A DNA stretch of 64,000 nt from Pseudomonadota bacterium (GCA_023419315.1 JAEZYE010000032.1:1-64000), one strand, 5' to 3'; positions 35,077 through 44,862 are shown, numbered from the stretch's first letter. Notes: a model not told the origin generated them from the letters alone. A program made the numbers and translations.

Positions 35077-36432
35077 TCAGCCGGGGTTGCCGCGACTGCC
35101 CGATGCCAACGCCTGGTCCAGAGGCAGTGGCGGGCACAGGAAATAGCCCTGGCCGTACATCACGCCGAGACCGAGCAGCGCATCCAGTTCACTCCGGGTT
35201 TCCACGCCCTCCACGACCACGGTGGCGCGTGTGCCGGATGCGAAGGCCAGGATCGCCGACACCATCGTCTTCCTGCGATCGTCCGCATCGACGCCACGCG
35301 TCAACGAGGTGTCCAGTTTGATGATGTCGGGGGCGAGCCGGAGGATGTGGCGGAGACTTGCGAAGCCTGCGCCCGCGTCATCGATGGCGACCGACAGGCC
35401 GCGTTGCTGGAGCGCCGTCAGGCTGCGCGCCAGCACGTCGTAGTCGGGCACCGTGGTGTGCTCGGTGATTTCCAGGGTGATGCGCCGCAGGTCATGCGCC
35501 TGCAGCAACGCCTGGAACTCCGGCGCAACCGCGGTTTCCGGCGCGGCATTGATGGAGAGGCGAAGCGGTTCGGGCAGGCGGTGCAGGTGGCTGAGGGCGC
35601 TGCGTGCTGCTTCGATCTCCAGTTCCAGACCGAGCCCCACTTCATTGGCGAGCGCGAACCAGCGATCCGGCGTGAGTGACGGATCCGGAAAGCGGCTCAA
35701 CGCTTCGACACTGACGATGCTTTGATCGGCCAGCCGCATGATCGGCTGGAACACCGTGGCCAGCGCGTGTTCCTCCAGCAGTTGCTGCACGCGCCGATAC
35801 GAGCGTCGTTGTCCTTCCTCGGCATCGAGATCATGTGCGACACGTTCGTGGTAGCGCTTGAGCAAGCCGGAATGGCGGATGGAATGTCCCAGCGTCGCGC
35901 CGATCAGCGCCGCCATCATTTCCAGCGTGCGCACGTCGGTGTCGTTGTATGCGGAAGCCTGCGGCGAGATCACCTTGAGCACGCCGATCGCCTTGCCTTC
36001 GAACAGCAGCGGCGCCACCAGCATGGAGCGCAGGCCGACCTGCCGGCAGGCCTTCAGATCAACGCGCGGGTCGTATTCGGAATCGTCGCACCACAGGACT
36101 TTTCCCTGCCGCACGCTGAGGCCGGACAGACTGGTGGCCGCATGCAGGCGCAGGCCGATCTGCGGCTCCGCCGTGCCGCTGGCCGCCAGATACACCATGT
36201 CATCGCCATCGAGGATTTCGACGATGGCGCCCGAAGAGCGCGTCAGCTCCTGTGCACGCCGCACCACGACCGAGATGACCTCGTTGGGATCGCCGGCGGC
36301 AGACACGATTTCATTCTGGGCAGCGATGATGCGGGCGAAGATGCTGGCGTCGTCCAGTTGGCGTCGCAGTGCGTGGACCTTCGCTGGGCCACCCGGCCCT
36401 CCATTCTTGCCGTCACGGTTCATGAAGTGCAT
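35077..36432 (-). CDS. GAF-EAL c-di-GMP phosphodiesterase
   Basis: A 451-residue cytoplasmic protein with an N-terminal GAF domain (about 30-190) and a C-terminal EAL domain (about 215-445). Catalytic residues are mostly kept: Glu in VSVEALSRF, Asn in SINAAP, Glu in LEITEHT, Asp-Asp in AIDDAGAGF (canonical DDFGTG), Lys in IIKLD and Glu in VVEGVETR. It probably hydrolyses c-di-GMP under control of a small ligand bound by GAF. ATG at 36432 chosen; ATG three codons later is equally possible. A strong stem-loop lies just upstream. It converges on the MFS gene. Confidence 0.87.
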   Translation of the reverse strand: MHFMNRDGKNGGPGGPAKVHALRRQLDDASIFARIIAAQNEIVSAAGDPNEVISVVVRRAQELTRSSGAIVEILDGDDMVYLAASGTAEPQIGLRLHAATSLSGLSVRQGKVLWCDDSEYDPRVDLKACRQVGLRSMLVAPLLFEGKAIGVLKVISPQASAYNDTDVRTLEMMAALIGATLGHSIRHSGLLKRYHERVAHDLDAEEGQRRSYRRVQQLLEEHALATVFQPIMRLADQSIVSVEALSRFPDPSLTPDRWFALANEVGLGLELEIEAARSALSHLHRLPEPLRLSINAAPETAVAPEFQALLQAHDLRRITLEITEHTTVPDYDVLARSLTALQQRGLSVAIDDAGAGFASLRHILRLAPDIIKLDTSLTRGVDADDRRKTMVSAILAFASGTRATVVVEGVETRSELDALLGLGVMYGQGYFLCPPLPLDQALASGSRGNPG

Positions 36433-36461
36433 CCAATGCTCGACCGAAGGCGAATCTGATA

Positions 36462-36497
36462 CGCCGGGATTCCATCAGGGTCAAGTGAATCCCGGCG
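36462..36497. repeat. Perfect 11-base inverted repeat upstream of the GAF-EAL gene
   Basis: CGCCGGGATTC (36462-36472) and GAATCCCGGCG (36487-36497) form a perfect 11-bp stem with a 14-base loop. It starts 30 bases upstream of the GAF-EAL start codon and would fall in its leader or promoter. It may be a leader hairpin or an operator; AATTTTC to its right gives only a weak tail as a plus-strand terminator. Confidence 0.6.
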
Positions 36498-36690
36498 AAT
36501 TTTCTGCGATTTGCGCTGTGCCGGCAGACTGAACAGCGCACGCGCCCTCACTGACGCGACTGCCGCCGCCCGCATGCCGACGTTCTTATTGCGCTGCGAC
36601 ACGAGAGTTGGAACCCACTCCATTGACTCGTTCACGGAACCGCATCCGCACCGTATCGGCGCAAACGTCGCAGCGAAGTGAAGCCGCCAA

Positions 36691-37665
36691 CTACACGGGT
36701 GCGGGCGTCGCCATCGGTGCGGTGCGACGATGTGCGGCCAGGCACGACACGACGCTCATCACCACGAAGGCCAGCGCCGCAATCTCCCACGGCGTGGGCA
36801 GGCGCTGTTCCCAGGCGAAACCGTAGATCAACGCGAAGACGGTTTCGAACAGGATCATCTGCCCCACCAATGTCAGCGGAAGCAACCGGCTCATGCGATT
36901 CCACAAGGCATTGCCCGCAATGGACGCCAGCAGTGCCACACCCAGCGAGACGCCCGCCAGTTTCATCCAGCCATGCCATGCGTGCTGCGGCGTGTCCATG
37001 GCGAGTGCGACCGGCAGCAGGAGCAGACTTTGCGCACCGGTCATCAGACCGGTCAGCAGGTTCCAGTCATGCGGGGAGACCTCGTGCATGCGCTTCAGGC
37101 TGCGTGCGTTGCCGATTGCGAACGCGGTCCAGGACACCAGCGCACCGACGGCGCACAGCAATCCCGTGATCGCGGTTCGCGTGGACGACGCGGCCAGCAC
37201 ATCCCATCCGATGCAGAGCGCGCCCGCGCCGCACATCAACAGGGAAGGCGCCAATTTCGCCAACGGCACCGCGCCGTGCTCGCGGCTGCCGATCACCGTG
37301 ACGGCGACGGGCAGAAAGCCGATGACCAGTGAGGTCATCGCGATGCCGCCCATCTGCACCGCGCCGGAGAGCAGCAGGTAGTAAAGCGTGTTGCCCGCCA
37401 GCGCCAGCCAGACCAGATGCCTCCAGTGGTGGCGTCTGATCCGGTTCGACAGTGATCGCCAGCGTGGCGCCAGCAGCAGTGCCGCGATCGCGCCGTAAGC
37501 CAGATAGCGCCCGATGGTGAGCTGCAACGGATTGAACTCGCCGGCCAGTTCCGGTGCGAGGAAGACCAATCCCCACAAAGCGCCTGCGCCGGCGCCACAG
37601 GCGATGCCCGTCGCCAGGCTCGGGCGCGTGGAAGGCGAGGCGTGCACGGAGGCAGGTGTGTCCAT
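36691..37665 (-). CDS. EamA/DMT-family transporter
   Basis: A 324-residue protein with about ten hydrophobic segments arranged as two EamA repeats (GAGAGALWGLVFLAPELAG at the start; ASIAGNALWNRMSRLLPLTLVGQ in the second half). Such drug/metabolite transporters are often amino-acid exporters. It is divergent from an Lrp/AsnC-type gene, a common pairing in which the regulator controls the exporter. ATG at 37665; an upstream in-frame start at 37684 has no support. Confidence 0.88.
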   Translation of the reverse strand: MDTPASVHASPSTRPSLATGIACGAGAGALWGLVFLAPELAGEFNPLQLTIGRYLAYGAIAALLLAPRWRSLSNRIRRHHWRHLVWLALAGNTLYYLLLSGAVQMGGIAMTSLVIGFLPVAVTVIGSREHGAVPLAKLAPSLLMCGAGALCIGWDVLAASSTRTAITGLLCAVGALVSWTAFAIGNARSLKRMHEVSPHDWNLLTGLMTGAQSLLLLPVALAMDTPQHAWHGWMKLAGVSLGVALLASIAGNALWNRMSRLLPLTLVGQMILFETVFALIYGFAWEQRLPTPWEIAALAFVVMSVVSCLAAHRRTAPMATPAPV

Positions 37666-37738
37666 GCGTGCAATCTATTCTCACCAGGCCGAGGCTTTTT
37701 CTCTATATTCGGCCGCAATACGCAAAAATATCCCGGCC

Positions 37739-38228
37739 ATGCCCCGAAAATCCGCCCATCCCGTCCGCCGGACTCGATCGCCATGATCGCGCGATCCTCG
37801 AGATCATCCAGCGCGACAACAAGACCGCGCAGCGCGTGATCGCCGAGGCCGTCAACCTCTCGACCGCCGCCGTGCAACGGCGAATCGCGGCGATGGAAAA
37901 GTCCGGCGTCATCACTGCGAACGTGGCGGTGGTGGATCCCGATGCCGTGTCCGCGACCATCACCGCCATCGTGGAAATCCAGTTGAAGGACGAGCGCGCC
38001 GCCACTGCTGACCGTGCCAAGGATCTGTTCCGCAGGACGCCGGAAGTGCAGCAGTGCTTCTACGTGACCGGCGGCATCAGCTTCGTCCTGATCATCATCT
38101 CGCCCAACATGCCGACGTACGAGGCGCTGACCCGCCGATTGTTCGCGGAGAACGAACTGGTGGTGAGCTTCCGCACGCTGGTCGCACTGGACCGGGTGAA
38201 GACCGGCACCGCCATCGTCGTGCCGTAA
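37739..38228 (+). CDS. Lrp/AsnC-family transcriptional regulator, apparently with a one-base frameshift near its start
   Basis: The frame ending at 38228 encodes a typical Lrp protein: winged helix (LDRHDRAILEIIQRDNKTAQ; HTH in AEAVNLSTAAVQRRIAAMEK), then a RAM domain with the YVTGGISFVLII strand. This frame has no ATG near the expected start. The only well-placed ATG (37739) opens MPRKSAHPVRR in another frame that stops soon after. Removing one base, the A at 37772, joins them as MPRKSAHPVRRLDRHDR, a very ordinary Lrp N terminus. Either the base is a sequencing error, the gene is broken, or a GTG further upstream inside the EamA gene is used. Ligand unknown. Confidence 0.75.
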
Positions 38229-38312
38229 CGGCACGCTGTAGCCTCCCGCCCGAACGAGGCATCATGGGGCACGCGGCGCCTGACGCCCGCGCAATCGAAG
38301 GGGCACCGGCAG

Positions 38313-38729
38313 ATGGGACGGACGAAGACGCTGCTTCTGTTCATCGCGACATCGCTGCCATGCGGGGCCGCCGCAGCCGACCAGGGATCGCTCTGCATCG
38401 CCCGGGTCGCGCCGCAGCCGGCCGGCAAGGCGCTGGAGCTGGGACACGTGCGGGATCTGACGCCGTATCGCTTCGAGATCACCATCAGCGGGCAAGGAAA
38501 GGTGGCCCCGAGCACCCTTGGCGGCGTGCTGCTCGGGCCCATGCCGTTGAACGAACTCCGGCGCATCAGCATCACCAACCACGGTCGCCCATTCGCCTCG
38601 TTCTCGACGCGGCAACCGGTCGCGGCCGCGCCGCAGGCGTGCCTGAAGTTCGATGCGATGTACCAGACGTGGTCGATGGTGACCGATCCGACCCGCCTGC
38701 GTCGCTGCGGATGCGATGCGGGCAAGTAG
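38313..38729 (+). CDS. Hypothetical secreted protein
   Basis: I do not recognise this family. The 138-residue product has a signal peptide (MGRTKTLLLFIATSLPCG, cleavage after AAAA) and three Cys in the mature part (LCIARV, ACLKF, RRCGCD), suggesting a disulfide-bonded periplasmic or secreted protein. AAGGGG lies about ten bases before the ATG. The gene is followed after about 50 bases by another secreted protein gene on the same strand. Confidence 0.68.
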   Translation: MGRTKTLLLFIATSLPCGAAAADQGSLCIARVAPQPAGKALELGHVRDLTPYRFEITISGQGKVAPSTLGGVLLGPMPLNELRRISITNHGRPFASFSTRQPVAAAPQACLKFDAMYQTWSMVTDPTRLRRCGCDAGK

Positions 38730-38781
38730 AGTCGGACGCGTTACGCTCGCCACCCAGACGCATTACACCGGGAGAGATCGC

Positions 38782-39270
38782 ATGAAAGCCAGGTTCGCAC
38801 TGCTGTCCATCGCCTTCGCCGCCGTATCGTCCCTTGCCGCCGAAGCGCCGGCACGCGAGTCGCCGCTGTTCGGCCGTTGGACGCTGGACGTGGCGACACT
38901 GCCGATGCCAGCCGCCGCCCGGCCGAAACAGGTCACGCTGAGCTTCAAGCGCGCTGACGAAGACAAGGTCACCACGCAGGTGGAGATCATCGATCAGGCC
39001 GATCACGTGATGGATGCGCAATCCACGGTGGCGCTCGATGGCACGCCGGCGCCGGCGTCGGGTACGTACCAGGTCGATGTGGTCTCCGCGAAGATGCCCG
39101 AGCCCGATGTGTTGATCATGCAGTTCGTCTACGAAGGCATCCCGCGTTCCACCCGCGTGTATTCGGTGAGCGCCGACGGCAAGACCTTGACGGAGACCGA
39201 GGCGTACTTCCGCGATGGCAAGCCGGTGCTGCGCACCGCGCGCTTCGCACGCATCGCCGATGCACGCTGA
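38782..39270 (+). CDS. Hypothetical secreted protein, lipocalin-like pattern
   Basis: A 162-residue protein with a signal peptide (MKARFALLSIAFAAVSSLA). The mature part begins with SPLFGRWTLDVATLP, the GxW pattern seen in lipocalin-like and related small secreted beta proteins, and contains alternating strands (VTLSFKRADEDKVTTQVEI). No function can be assigned. ATG at 38782 has GGGAGAG upstream; an in-frame start at 38716 would destroy the signal peptide. Confidence 0.7.
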   Translation: MKARFALLSIAFAAVSSLAAEAPARESPLFGRWTLDVATLPMPAAARPKQVTLSFKRADEDKVTTQVEIIDQADHVMDAQSTVALDGTPAPASGTYQVDVVSAKMPEPDVLIMQFVYEGIPRSTRVYSVSADGKTLTETEAYFRDGKPVLRTARFARIADAR

Positions 39271-39283
39271 GCGGTGCCGGGGT

Positions 39284-41035
39284 TCAGTCGGCCTGCGTCG
39301 TCTCGCCCAGCACGTGCATCGCCAGGCTGGGGCGCTTGGCGATGCGCTTGGCCGCCGCCGCCTGTGACGCGACTTCCTCCGCGCTGGCGAACGCATCGGG
39401 TTGCACCGGCGCAACGCCGATGGTCAGCGTCGTCAGGGGAAACGTCGCGTAGCGGCCGCTGCGATCTTCCGCTTCCAGCACGCCACGTTCGAGATCCGCT
39501 TCATCGAACAGCGCGCGACAGGCGCTGTTGAACTCGGACACGATGTCGCGGCAACGCTGTTCCCAGTCGTCGCTCTGCAACAGCATGACGAAGTCATCGC
39601 CGCCCACGTGACCGACGAAATCCCAGCGCGGTTCCGCATGTCGCATCAGCGTGCTCGCCACCAGCCGGATCATGCGGTCGCCGCGGAAGTAGCCGTACTG
39701 ATCGTTGTACGGCTTGAAATGGTTCAGATCGCAATACGCGGCCATGAAGGGCTGGCGTGCATCGAGCAGACGGGTGATGTGCTCGGCAATCGGAATGTTG
39801 CCGGGAAGCAGCGTCAGCGGGTTGGCGTAGCGCGCGGCCTCGATGCGCAGTTCGGTGACGCGCCGCACCAGCGCCTCGCCCGTGCCAACGCCTGCATAGC
39901 GACCGTCGCGGGTGATGATGAAGCCGTCCGACAGATACCGTTGATCTTCGCCCAGCAGGATCTCCGACATCGCATCGATGCTTTGCGAAACGTCCGCCAG
40001 GATCGGTGACGCATGCATCAACTGGATGCAGGATTTCCGGCCCATCAGTTCGCGTGCGAAAGGCACCGCCATGCGTTCGTTGAACACCCGTCGATTGATC
40101 AGTCCCAACGGATGGCCGTCATCGTCGATGACCGGCAGCGCCGGCAGTTCCGGATGCTGGCGGAACACCTGTTCGGCTTCGAAATTGCTGGCGCCATCAC
40201 CGATCGACGGCGCTTCGATCAACAGGTGCGCCGCCGTCACGCGCGGAAAACCCGAACGCCTTCCGCTGCGTGGCCACACGGGCAGCTTGGCATCGCCAGC
40301 CAGCCGCACTTCCTCGGGAATCCGGTCGGTCACGGACGCCTTGGGACTGCCGAGCAGATAGCCCTGCGCATAACGGATTCCGAGATCGCGGATGATCGCC
40401 AGATCCGCAAGGCGCTCGACCCCTTCGGCGATCAGATCCGCGCCCAGGCTTTCGGCCACCTGCACCAGCGCCCGGACGATGCTCAGGCGACCTGGACTCT
40501 GTGCGATCTCGTGGACGAGATAGCGATCGATCTTGACGAACTCCGGCCCCAGTTCGTGCCAAAGCTCGAAGTTGGAATGACCGTTGCCGAAATCATCCAG
40601 CGCAATCCGGATTCCCGCCGCGCGCAGATAGCCGAGCGCGTCGGCCAGGCGGCTGACGTCCTCGACGATGTCGCGCTCGGTGATCTCGATGACGAAGCGA
40701 CCCAGGTCGCGACCGGAGGATTGCAGGCTTTCGATGACCTGCTGCGGACGCAACTGGCCCTGGAGGATCGCCTGTGCGCTGAGATTGACGAGCAGGCGTC
40801 CGCCGCGATCAAAGTCGAAGGATTGCGCGATGACACGGGCGGCGTGGGTTTCCAGTTCACCGAGCCGTCCCACAAGCCGCGCCTGATCCAGCAACTGCAG
40901 GGGCGAACACGCGAGCAGGCCGTGCCGCATCAGGCCTTCATGGGCGACCACCGCATGATCTTCCAGTCGCACGATGGGCTGGTACACCGCACGCAGTCCG
41001 CCCGGATGCGCGGACGGTTGCGGCGTGGCGAGCAT
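39284..41035 (-). CDS. EAL-CBS-GGDEF c-di-GMP signalling protein
   Basis: A 583-residue soluble protein with the less common order EAL (about 10-245), CBS pair (about 255-400), GGDEF (about 405-570). EAL residues look complete: HEGLMR (EGL for EAL), VNLSAQ, IEITERD, LDDFGNGHSNF, VKIDRYL, AEGVER and AQGYLLG, so phosphodiesterase activity is plausible. The GGDEF signature reads GGDDF, and AYCDLNHFKPYND carries the metal Asp; cyclase activity is possible. The CBS pair may bind adenine nucleotides. ATG at 41035. A TGTGA half site lies upstream but no full Clp site. Confidence 0.9.
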   Translation of the reverse strand: MLATPQPSAHPGGLRAVYQPIVRLEDHAVVAHEGLMRHGLLACSPLQLLDQARLVGRLGELETHAARVIAQSFDFDRGGRLLVNLSAQAILQGQLRPQQVIESLQSSGRDLGRFVIEITERDIVEDVSRLADALGYLRAAGIRIALDDFGNGHSNFELWHELGPEFVKIDRYLVHEIAQSPGRLSIVRALVQVAESLGADLIAEGVERLADLAIIRDLGIRYAQGYLLGSPKASVTDRIPEEVRLAGDAKLPVWPRSGRRSGFPRVTAAHLLIEAPSIGDGASNFEAEQVFRQHPELPALPVIDDDGHPLGLINRRVFNERMAVPFARELMGRKSCIQLMHASPILADVSQSIDAMSEILLGEDQRYLSDGFIITRDGRYAGVGTGEALVRRVTELRIEAARYANPLTLLPGNIPIAEHITRLLDARQPFMAAYCDLNHFKPYNDQYGYFRGDRMIRLVASTLMRHAEPRWDFVGHVGGDDFVMLLQSDDWEQRCRDIVSEFNSACRALFDEADLERGVLEAEDRSGRYATFPLTTLTIGVAPVQPDAFASAEEVASQAAAAKRIAKRPSLAMHVLGETTQAD

Positions 41036-41223
41036 GGGGCCGCCACTCTAGCCGCCGCAGATGACAGGCATGCGTCAGCGCACGTCCGTGATTTGCCTTC
41101 CGTGAAGCAGGCCCGGGCGGCAATGGATCGATGTGGCGACCCGCACAGTTCACATCAAAATGAGGTGTTGCACACGCGCGGGATCCCGAGAATCGATGCG
41201 TTTCCAGGACAGGCATCGCTTGC

Positions 41224-41715
41224 ATGCATTCGTCGGCTTTCCGTGGTTCATGGCGTGCGATGGTGCTGCTGCCCATGCTGTCCGCCTGCGCTCCATCTCC
41301 GTTGCAGTCGCCGATGGAGGACACGCCTCCAGCGTCCACGGAGGTCCGGCTCCCGGCGCGTTCATCGCTGCGCCTGTTGCAGGATCCCGCCGTCGGCGAT
41401 CTCTATGCGGCCGAGCTCACGCATTTTTCCGAAGGCGACTTCAACCGTTCGGGCAAGGAGCCCATGTACGGATTGATGAAGGTCATCCGCGTCGGTCCGG
41501 CCACGATCACGGTGGTGACCGAACAGGATGCGTGGCCGGATCGCCGGGACGCGATCATCGACCTGCACAAGCATGCCGGCGAAGCGGTCTGGGACATGGA
41601 CGAACAGGTGACGTTGCCGCGCAGTGTGCTGCTTCAGCTGGGCAACCAGCGCCATATCCTCGATGCGTTGCGCTCGGATGAGGCGACGCAGGCAACGCTC
41701 ACAGCGGAGAGCTGA
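41224..41715 (+). CDS. Hypothetical lipoprotein
   Basis: A 163-residue protein of unknown function with an N-terminal lipobox (LPMLSAC at about 16-22), so it is probably lipid-anchored. The rest is hydrophilic (RLPARSSLRLLQDPAVGDLY, DLHKHAGEAVWDMDEQ). Start uncertain between the ATG at 41224 and an in-frame ATG at 41260 that gives a shorter signal peptide. I recognise no domain. It converges on gshA. Confidence 0.65.
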   Translation: MHSSAFRGSWRAMVLLPMLSACAPSPLQSPMEDTPPASTEVRLPARSSLRLLQDPAVGDLYAAELTHFSEGDFNRSGKEPMYGLMKVIRVGPATITVVTEQDAWPDRRDAIIDLHKHAGEAVWDMDEQVTLPRSVLLQLGNQRHILDALRSDEATQATLTAES

Positions 41716-41759
41716 TCCGCATCGATGCGCGCAAGCGGGTCACGCGCGCCGCACGGTGT

Positions 41760-43124
41760 TCAGTAAGCGAATTCGCGGAAGACGCGATCGATGTCGCCCT
41801 GCCATTCGCCATGGAACAACTTGAGCTTGCGTTCGGCGGATGTTTCGTCGGATTGCACGATTTCGATCAGCGCATCGAGGAAGCCGCTTTCGTCCACGCC
41901 CCGCGAGTTCATGCGCGCACGCCGACGCAGGCCGCCCACCGCAATCTTGAGTGCTTCGGCCGCCAGGTCCCGCACATGGCCGCCGCGGAAAGGCAGCTTC
42001 AATGCGTGCCGCGGCACGCCGTCACGCAAGGCATGGCGCTCCTCGCGGCTGAAATCCTTGACCAGATCCCACGCGGCATCGAGCGCGGCATCGTCATAGA
42101 GCAGGCCCACCCAGAACGCGGGCAGCGCGCACAGGCGATTCCAGGGACCACCGTCGGCGCCGCGCATTTCCAGGTACTTCTTCAGGCGCACTTCCGGGAA
42201 CGCGGTGGTCATGTGATCGGACCAGTCACGCAAGGTGGGCAGTGCGCCGGGCAGGACCGGCAACCGTCCCTGCATGAAATCCCGGAAGCTCTGCCCGCTT
42301 GCATCGTGGTAGACGCCGTCGCGATAGCTGAAGTACATGGGCACGTCGAGCAGATAGTCGACATAGCGCTCGTAGCCGAATCCGTCTTCGAAGACGAAAT
42401 CCAGCATGCCGGTGCGATCGGGATCGGTGTCGGTCCAGATGTGCGAACGATAGCTCTGAAAGCCGTTCGGCTTGCCTTCGGTAAACGGCGAGTCGGCGAA
42501 CAACGCGGTCGCGATCGGCTGCAATGCAAGCGAGACGCGGAACTTCTTCACCATGTCCGCTTCGCTGGCGTAATCGAGATTGACCTGCACGGTGCACGTG
42601 CGGGTCATCATGTCCAGGCCGAGTTGGCCGACCTTGGGCATGTACTCGCGCATGATCCGGTAGCGGCCTTTCGGCATCCACGGCATTTCGTCGCGTCGCC
42701 ACCTGGGCTGGAAGCCCATGCCGAGGAAACCCAGACGCAATTCGTCGGCGACTTCCTTGACTTCCTTCAGGTGCGTGCCGACTTCCACACAGGTTTCGTG
42801 CACGGTTTCGAGTGCGGCGCCGGACAGTTCAAGTTGCCCCGCCGGCTCCAGCGTGACCGATGCGCCGTTGCGGGTCAGCGCGATGACGCGGCCCTTTTCC
42901 TCGACCGGATCCCATCCGAAGCGGACCAGCCCCTTGAGCAGCGCTTCGATGCCGCGCTCGCCATCGAACTCCGGCGGCCGCAAATCGTCGAGTCGGAAGC
43001 CGAACTTTTCGTGTTCGGTTCCGATGCGCCAGTCCGAGCGTGGCTTCTCGCCTTCGAGGATGTACTGGACCAGCGCGTGGCGGTCCGTCACGGGCGTATC
43101 GGCGACGTGGCTGGGACTGGACAA
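41760..43124 (-). CDS. gshA: Glutamate-cysteine ligase, plant/alphaproteobacterial (class 3) type
   Basis: A 454-residue ATP-dependent ligase forming gamma-glutamylcysteine, the first step of glutathione synthesis. [45 protein letters not shown] and [18 protein letters not shown] mark the class containing plant and xanthomonad GshA, distinct from E. coli GshA. No ATG lies near the start; TTG at 43124 gives [21 protein letters not shown], like related proteins. The long frame continuing to 43619 overlaps engB and is rejected. The product glutathione is needed by the frm operon and glutaredoxin in this window. Confidence 0.93.
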   Translation of the reverse strand: MSSPSHVADTPVTDRHALVQYILEGEKPRSDWRIGTEHEKFGFRLDDLRPPEFDGERGIEALLKGLVRFGWDPVEEKGRVIALTRNGASVTLEPAGQLELSGAALETVHETCVEVGTHLKEVKEVADELRLGFLGMGFQPRWRRDEMPWMPKGRYRIMREYMPKVGQLGLDMMTRTCTVQVNLDYASEADMVKKFRVSLALQPIATALFADSPFTEGKPNGFQSYRSHIWTDTDPDRTGMLDFVFEDGFGYERYVDYLLDVPMYFSYRDGVYHDASGQSFRDFMQGRLPVLPGALPTLRDWSDHMTTAFPEVRLKKYLEMRGADGGPWNRLCALPAFWVGLLYDDAALDAAWDLVKDFSREERHALRDGVPRHALKLPFRGGHVRDLAAEALKIAVGGLRRRARMNSRGVDESGFLDALIEIVQSDETSAERKLKLFHGEWQGDIDRVFREFAY

Positions 43125-43276
43125 GGGAAGGACTCTTTCGCGGGTGGCCTCATGCCACAAGGCGTGCACTATAGCCTGCGCCCCTTGGCGCGATCGTCGA
43201 CACGCCGGCACTGCAGTGTTCCGGGCTTGCGTTTGTCCGCTTGCGCGCCGGTTTGCGTAGCGCGCGTGTTTCCGCG

Positions 43277-43897
43277 TTACTGCGCAGCGCCGGAAGGCCG
43301 CAGTTCCAGCCAGCCGGTCACCACATCGCGCGCCTGTTCGACACCGAGCTTGGATTCGGACGAGAAGACCTGCACGCCGACGCTGTCGCCGAACGAGGAG
43401 AACAGATCCTTCTTCACTGCCTGCAAGGTCTGCATCTGCTGGCCCCGCCCGAGCTTGTCGGCCTTGGTCAGCAGTGCATGGGCGGGCAATCCCCGCGCCA
43501 CCGCATAGCCCAGCATCTGGCGGTCGTAATCCTTCAGCGGATGGCGGATGTCCATCACCACGACCAGCCCCTTCAAGGCATGGCGCGTCTGGAAGTAGTC
43601 CTGGATGAAGGCTTGCCAATGCGCCTGCAAGTCCTGCGGCACCTTGGCATAACCATAGCCGGGCAGATCGACCAGGCAGCGTTCGGGCTGGATCTCGAAA
43701 TAGACCAGCTGCTGGGTACGGCCCGGGGTTTTGGAAACGCGCGCCAGGCTGTTGTGGCGGGTCAGCGCATTGAGTGCGCTGGACTTGCCGGCGTTCGAGC
43801 GCCCGGCGAACGCGACTTCATGGCCGCGATCGGGCGGAAGCTGCCGGGCGTTGTGGGCGGATAGCAGATAGCGGGCGGCGTTGAGGGGGTTCGACAT
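43277..43897 (-). CDS. engB: Ribosome biogenesis GTP-binding protein YsxC/EngB
   Basis: A 206-residue TrmE-Era-EngA-YihA-type GTPase acting in large-subunit assembly. G1 is GRSNAGKSS at 32-40, G3 is [11 protein letters not shown]4 is LTKADKL, and G5 lies near VFSSES. ATG at 43897 gives [16 protein letters not shown]. It is divergent from the cytochrome c4 gene, an arrangement I recall in other xanthomonads. Confidence 0.97.
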   Translation of the reverse strand: MSNPLNAARYLLSAHNARQLPPDRGHEVAFAGRSNAGKSSALNALTRHNSLARVSKTPGRTQQLVYFEIQPERCLVDLPGYGYAKVPQDLQAHWQAFIQDYFQTRHALKGLVVVMDIRHPLKDYDRQMLGYAVARGLPAHALLTKADKLGRGQQMQTLQAVKKDLFSSFGDSVGVQVFSSESKLGVEQARDVVTGWLELRPSGAAQ

Positions 43898-44070
43898 GCC
43901 ATAAGCATGGCATGGACCGCCGCTCCGGCCCTCGCTCCAGTGGCCCGGAACGGGTAAGCCGGCAGGCAGAGGTGATTCCGAATTGACCGCAACATCCCGA
44001 CACAGCGATAATTCGCGGGTTTCGCGGTGGCCATACGGCGCCGTTTTCGTTGGGTTTTCGGAGCTTTAGC

Positions 44071-44862
44071 ATGCGCCACGCTCGCGTTTGGGGATTCGCA
44101 GGACTGGCCATCGCGGCCGTCGGTGCGGCTGCCTATGCACAGACCACCGTCGTCCCGGTACCGGACAACGCGCCGGTAGAGACCGCCTCGCTGGATATCA
44201 ATCTGGCCAAGACCACCTGGGGTGATGCGAAGGCCGGCCAGACCAAGGCCGCGGCCTGCGCCGCCTGCCACGGCGCCGACGGCAACCCCTCCATTCCGAT
44301 GTATCCGCGCTTGGCGGGCCAGAGCGAGCGCTACATCGCCCGCCAGTTGGCCCTGTTCGCCAACGGCGAACGCACCAGCGGCATGGCGCCGGTGATGGTG
44401 CCCTTCGCCCAGGCGCTCAGCGCCCAGGACATGCGCGATGTCGGCGCATTCTTTGCCACGCAGAAGGCCGGTGCCGGCCTGGCCGATGACGGCCTGATCG
44501 CCGACGGCGCCTACGAGGGAATGAAGTTCTACGAAGTCGGCCAGAAGCTGTATCGCTCCGGTGATGCCGCCCGCGGCATTCCGGCGTGCCTGGCCTGCCA
44601 CGGCCCGACCGGCGCCGGCAATCCGGGCCCGGCCTATCCGCACGTCGGTGGCCAACAGCAGGAATATGTCGTCCGCCGCCTGCAGGAATACAAGGCCGGC
44701 ACGACGACCGAGAAGGATGCGTCGCACTTCAACATCATGGCGCAGGTCGCCGGCCCGCTGACCGAGCAGGAAATCCAGGCGCTGGGCAGTTACCTGCAGG
44801 GCCTGCATGACCGCGCCGACGATCGCGCGGCGAAGGCGGCCAAGCCCGACAAGAAGTCGTAA
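44071..44862 (+). CDS. Diheme cytochrome c4
   Basis: A 263-residue periplasmic protein with signal peptide (cleavage after AYAQ) and two class-I cytochrome c domains, each with a CxxCH heme site: CAACHG at about 68-73 and CLACHG in the second half. It passes electrons to terminal oxidases. SERYIARQLALFANGER and QQQEYVVRRLQEYKAG are the paired family blocks. A Lys-rich tail (AAKAAKPDKKS) ends the protein. ATG at 44071 has GGAG eight bases upstream; a TTG at 44050 is in frame. A terminator-like hairpin separates it from dsbA. Confidence 0.94.
   Translation: MRHARVWGFAGLAIAAVGAAAYAQTTVVPVPDNAPVETASLDINLAKTTWGDAKAGQTKAAACAACHGADGNPSIPMYPRLAGQSERYIARQLALFANGERTSGMAPVMVPFAQALSAQDMRDVGAFFATQKAGAGLADDGLIADGAYEGMKFYEVGQKLYRSGDAARGIPACLACHGPTGAGNPGPAYPHVGGQQQEYVVRRLQEYKAGTTTEKDASHFNIMAQVAGPLTEQEIQALGSYLQGLHDRADDRAAKAAKPDKKS

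Noticed and set aside
41140..41175. Third Clp-like site upstream of the EAL-CBS-GGDEF gene
   Set aside because: Only one TGTGA half site is present; the other half does not match.
43125..43619. N-terminal extension of gshA
   Set aside because: This part of the frame overlaps engB in another frame and has no homology; TTG at 43124 gives the normal GshA start.
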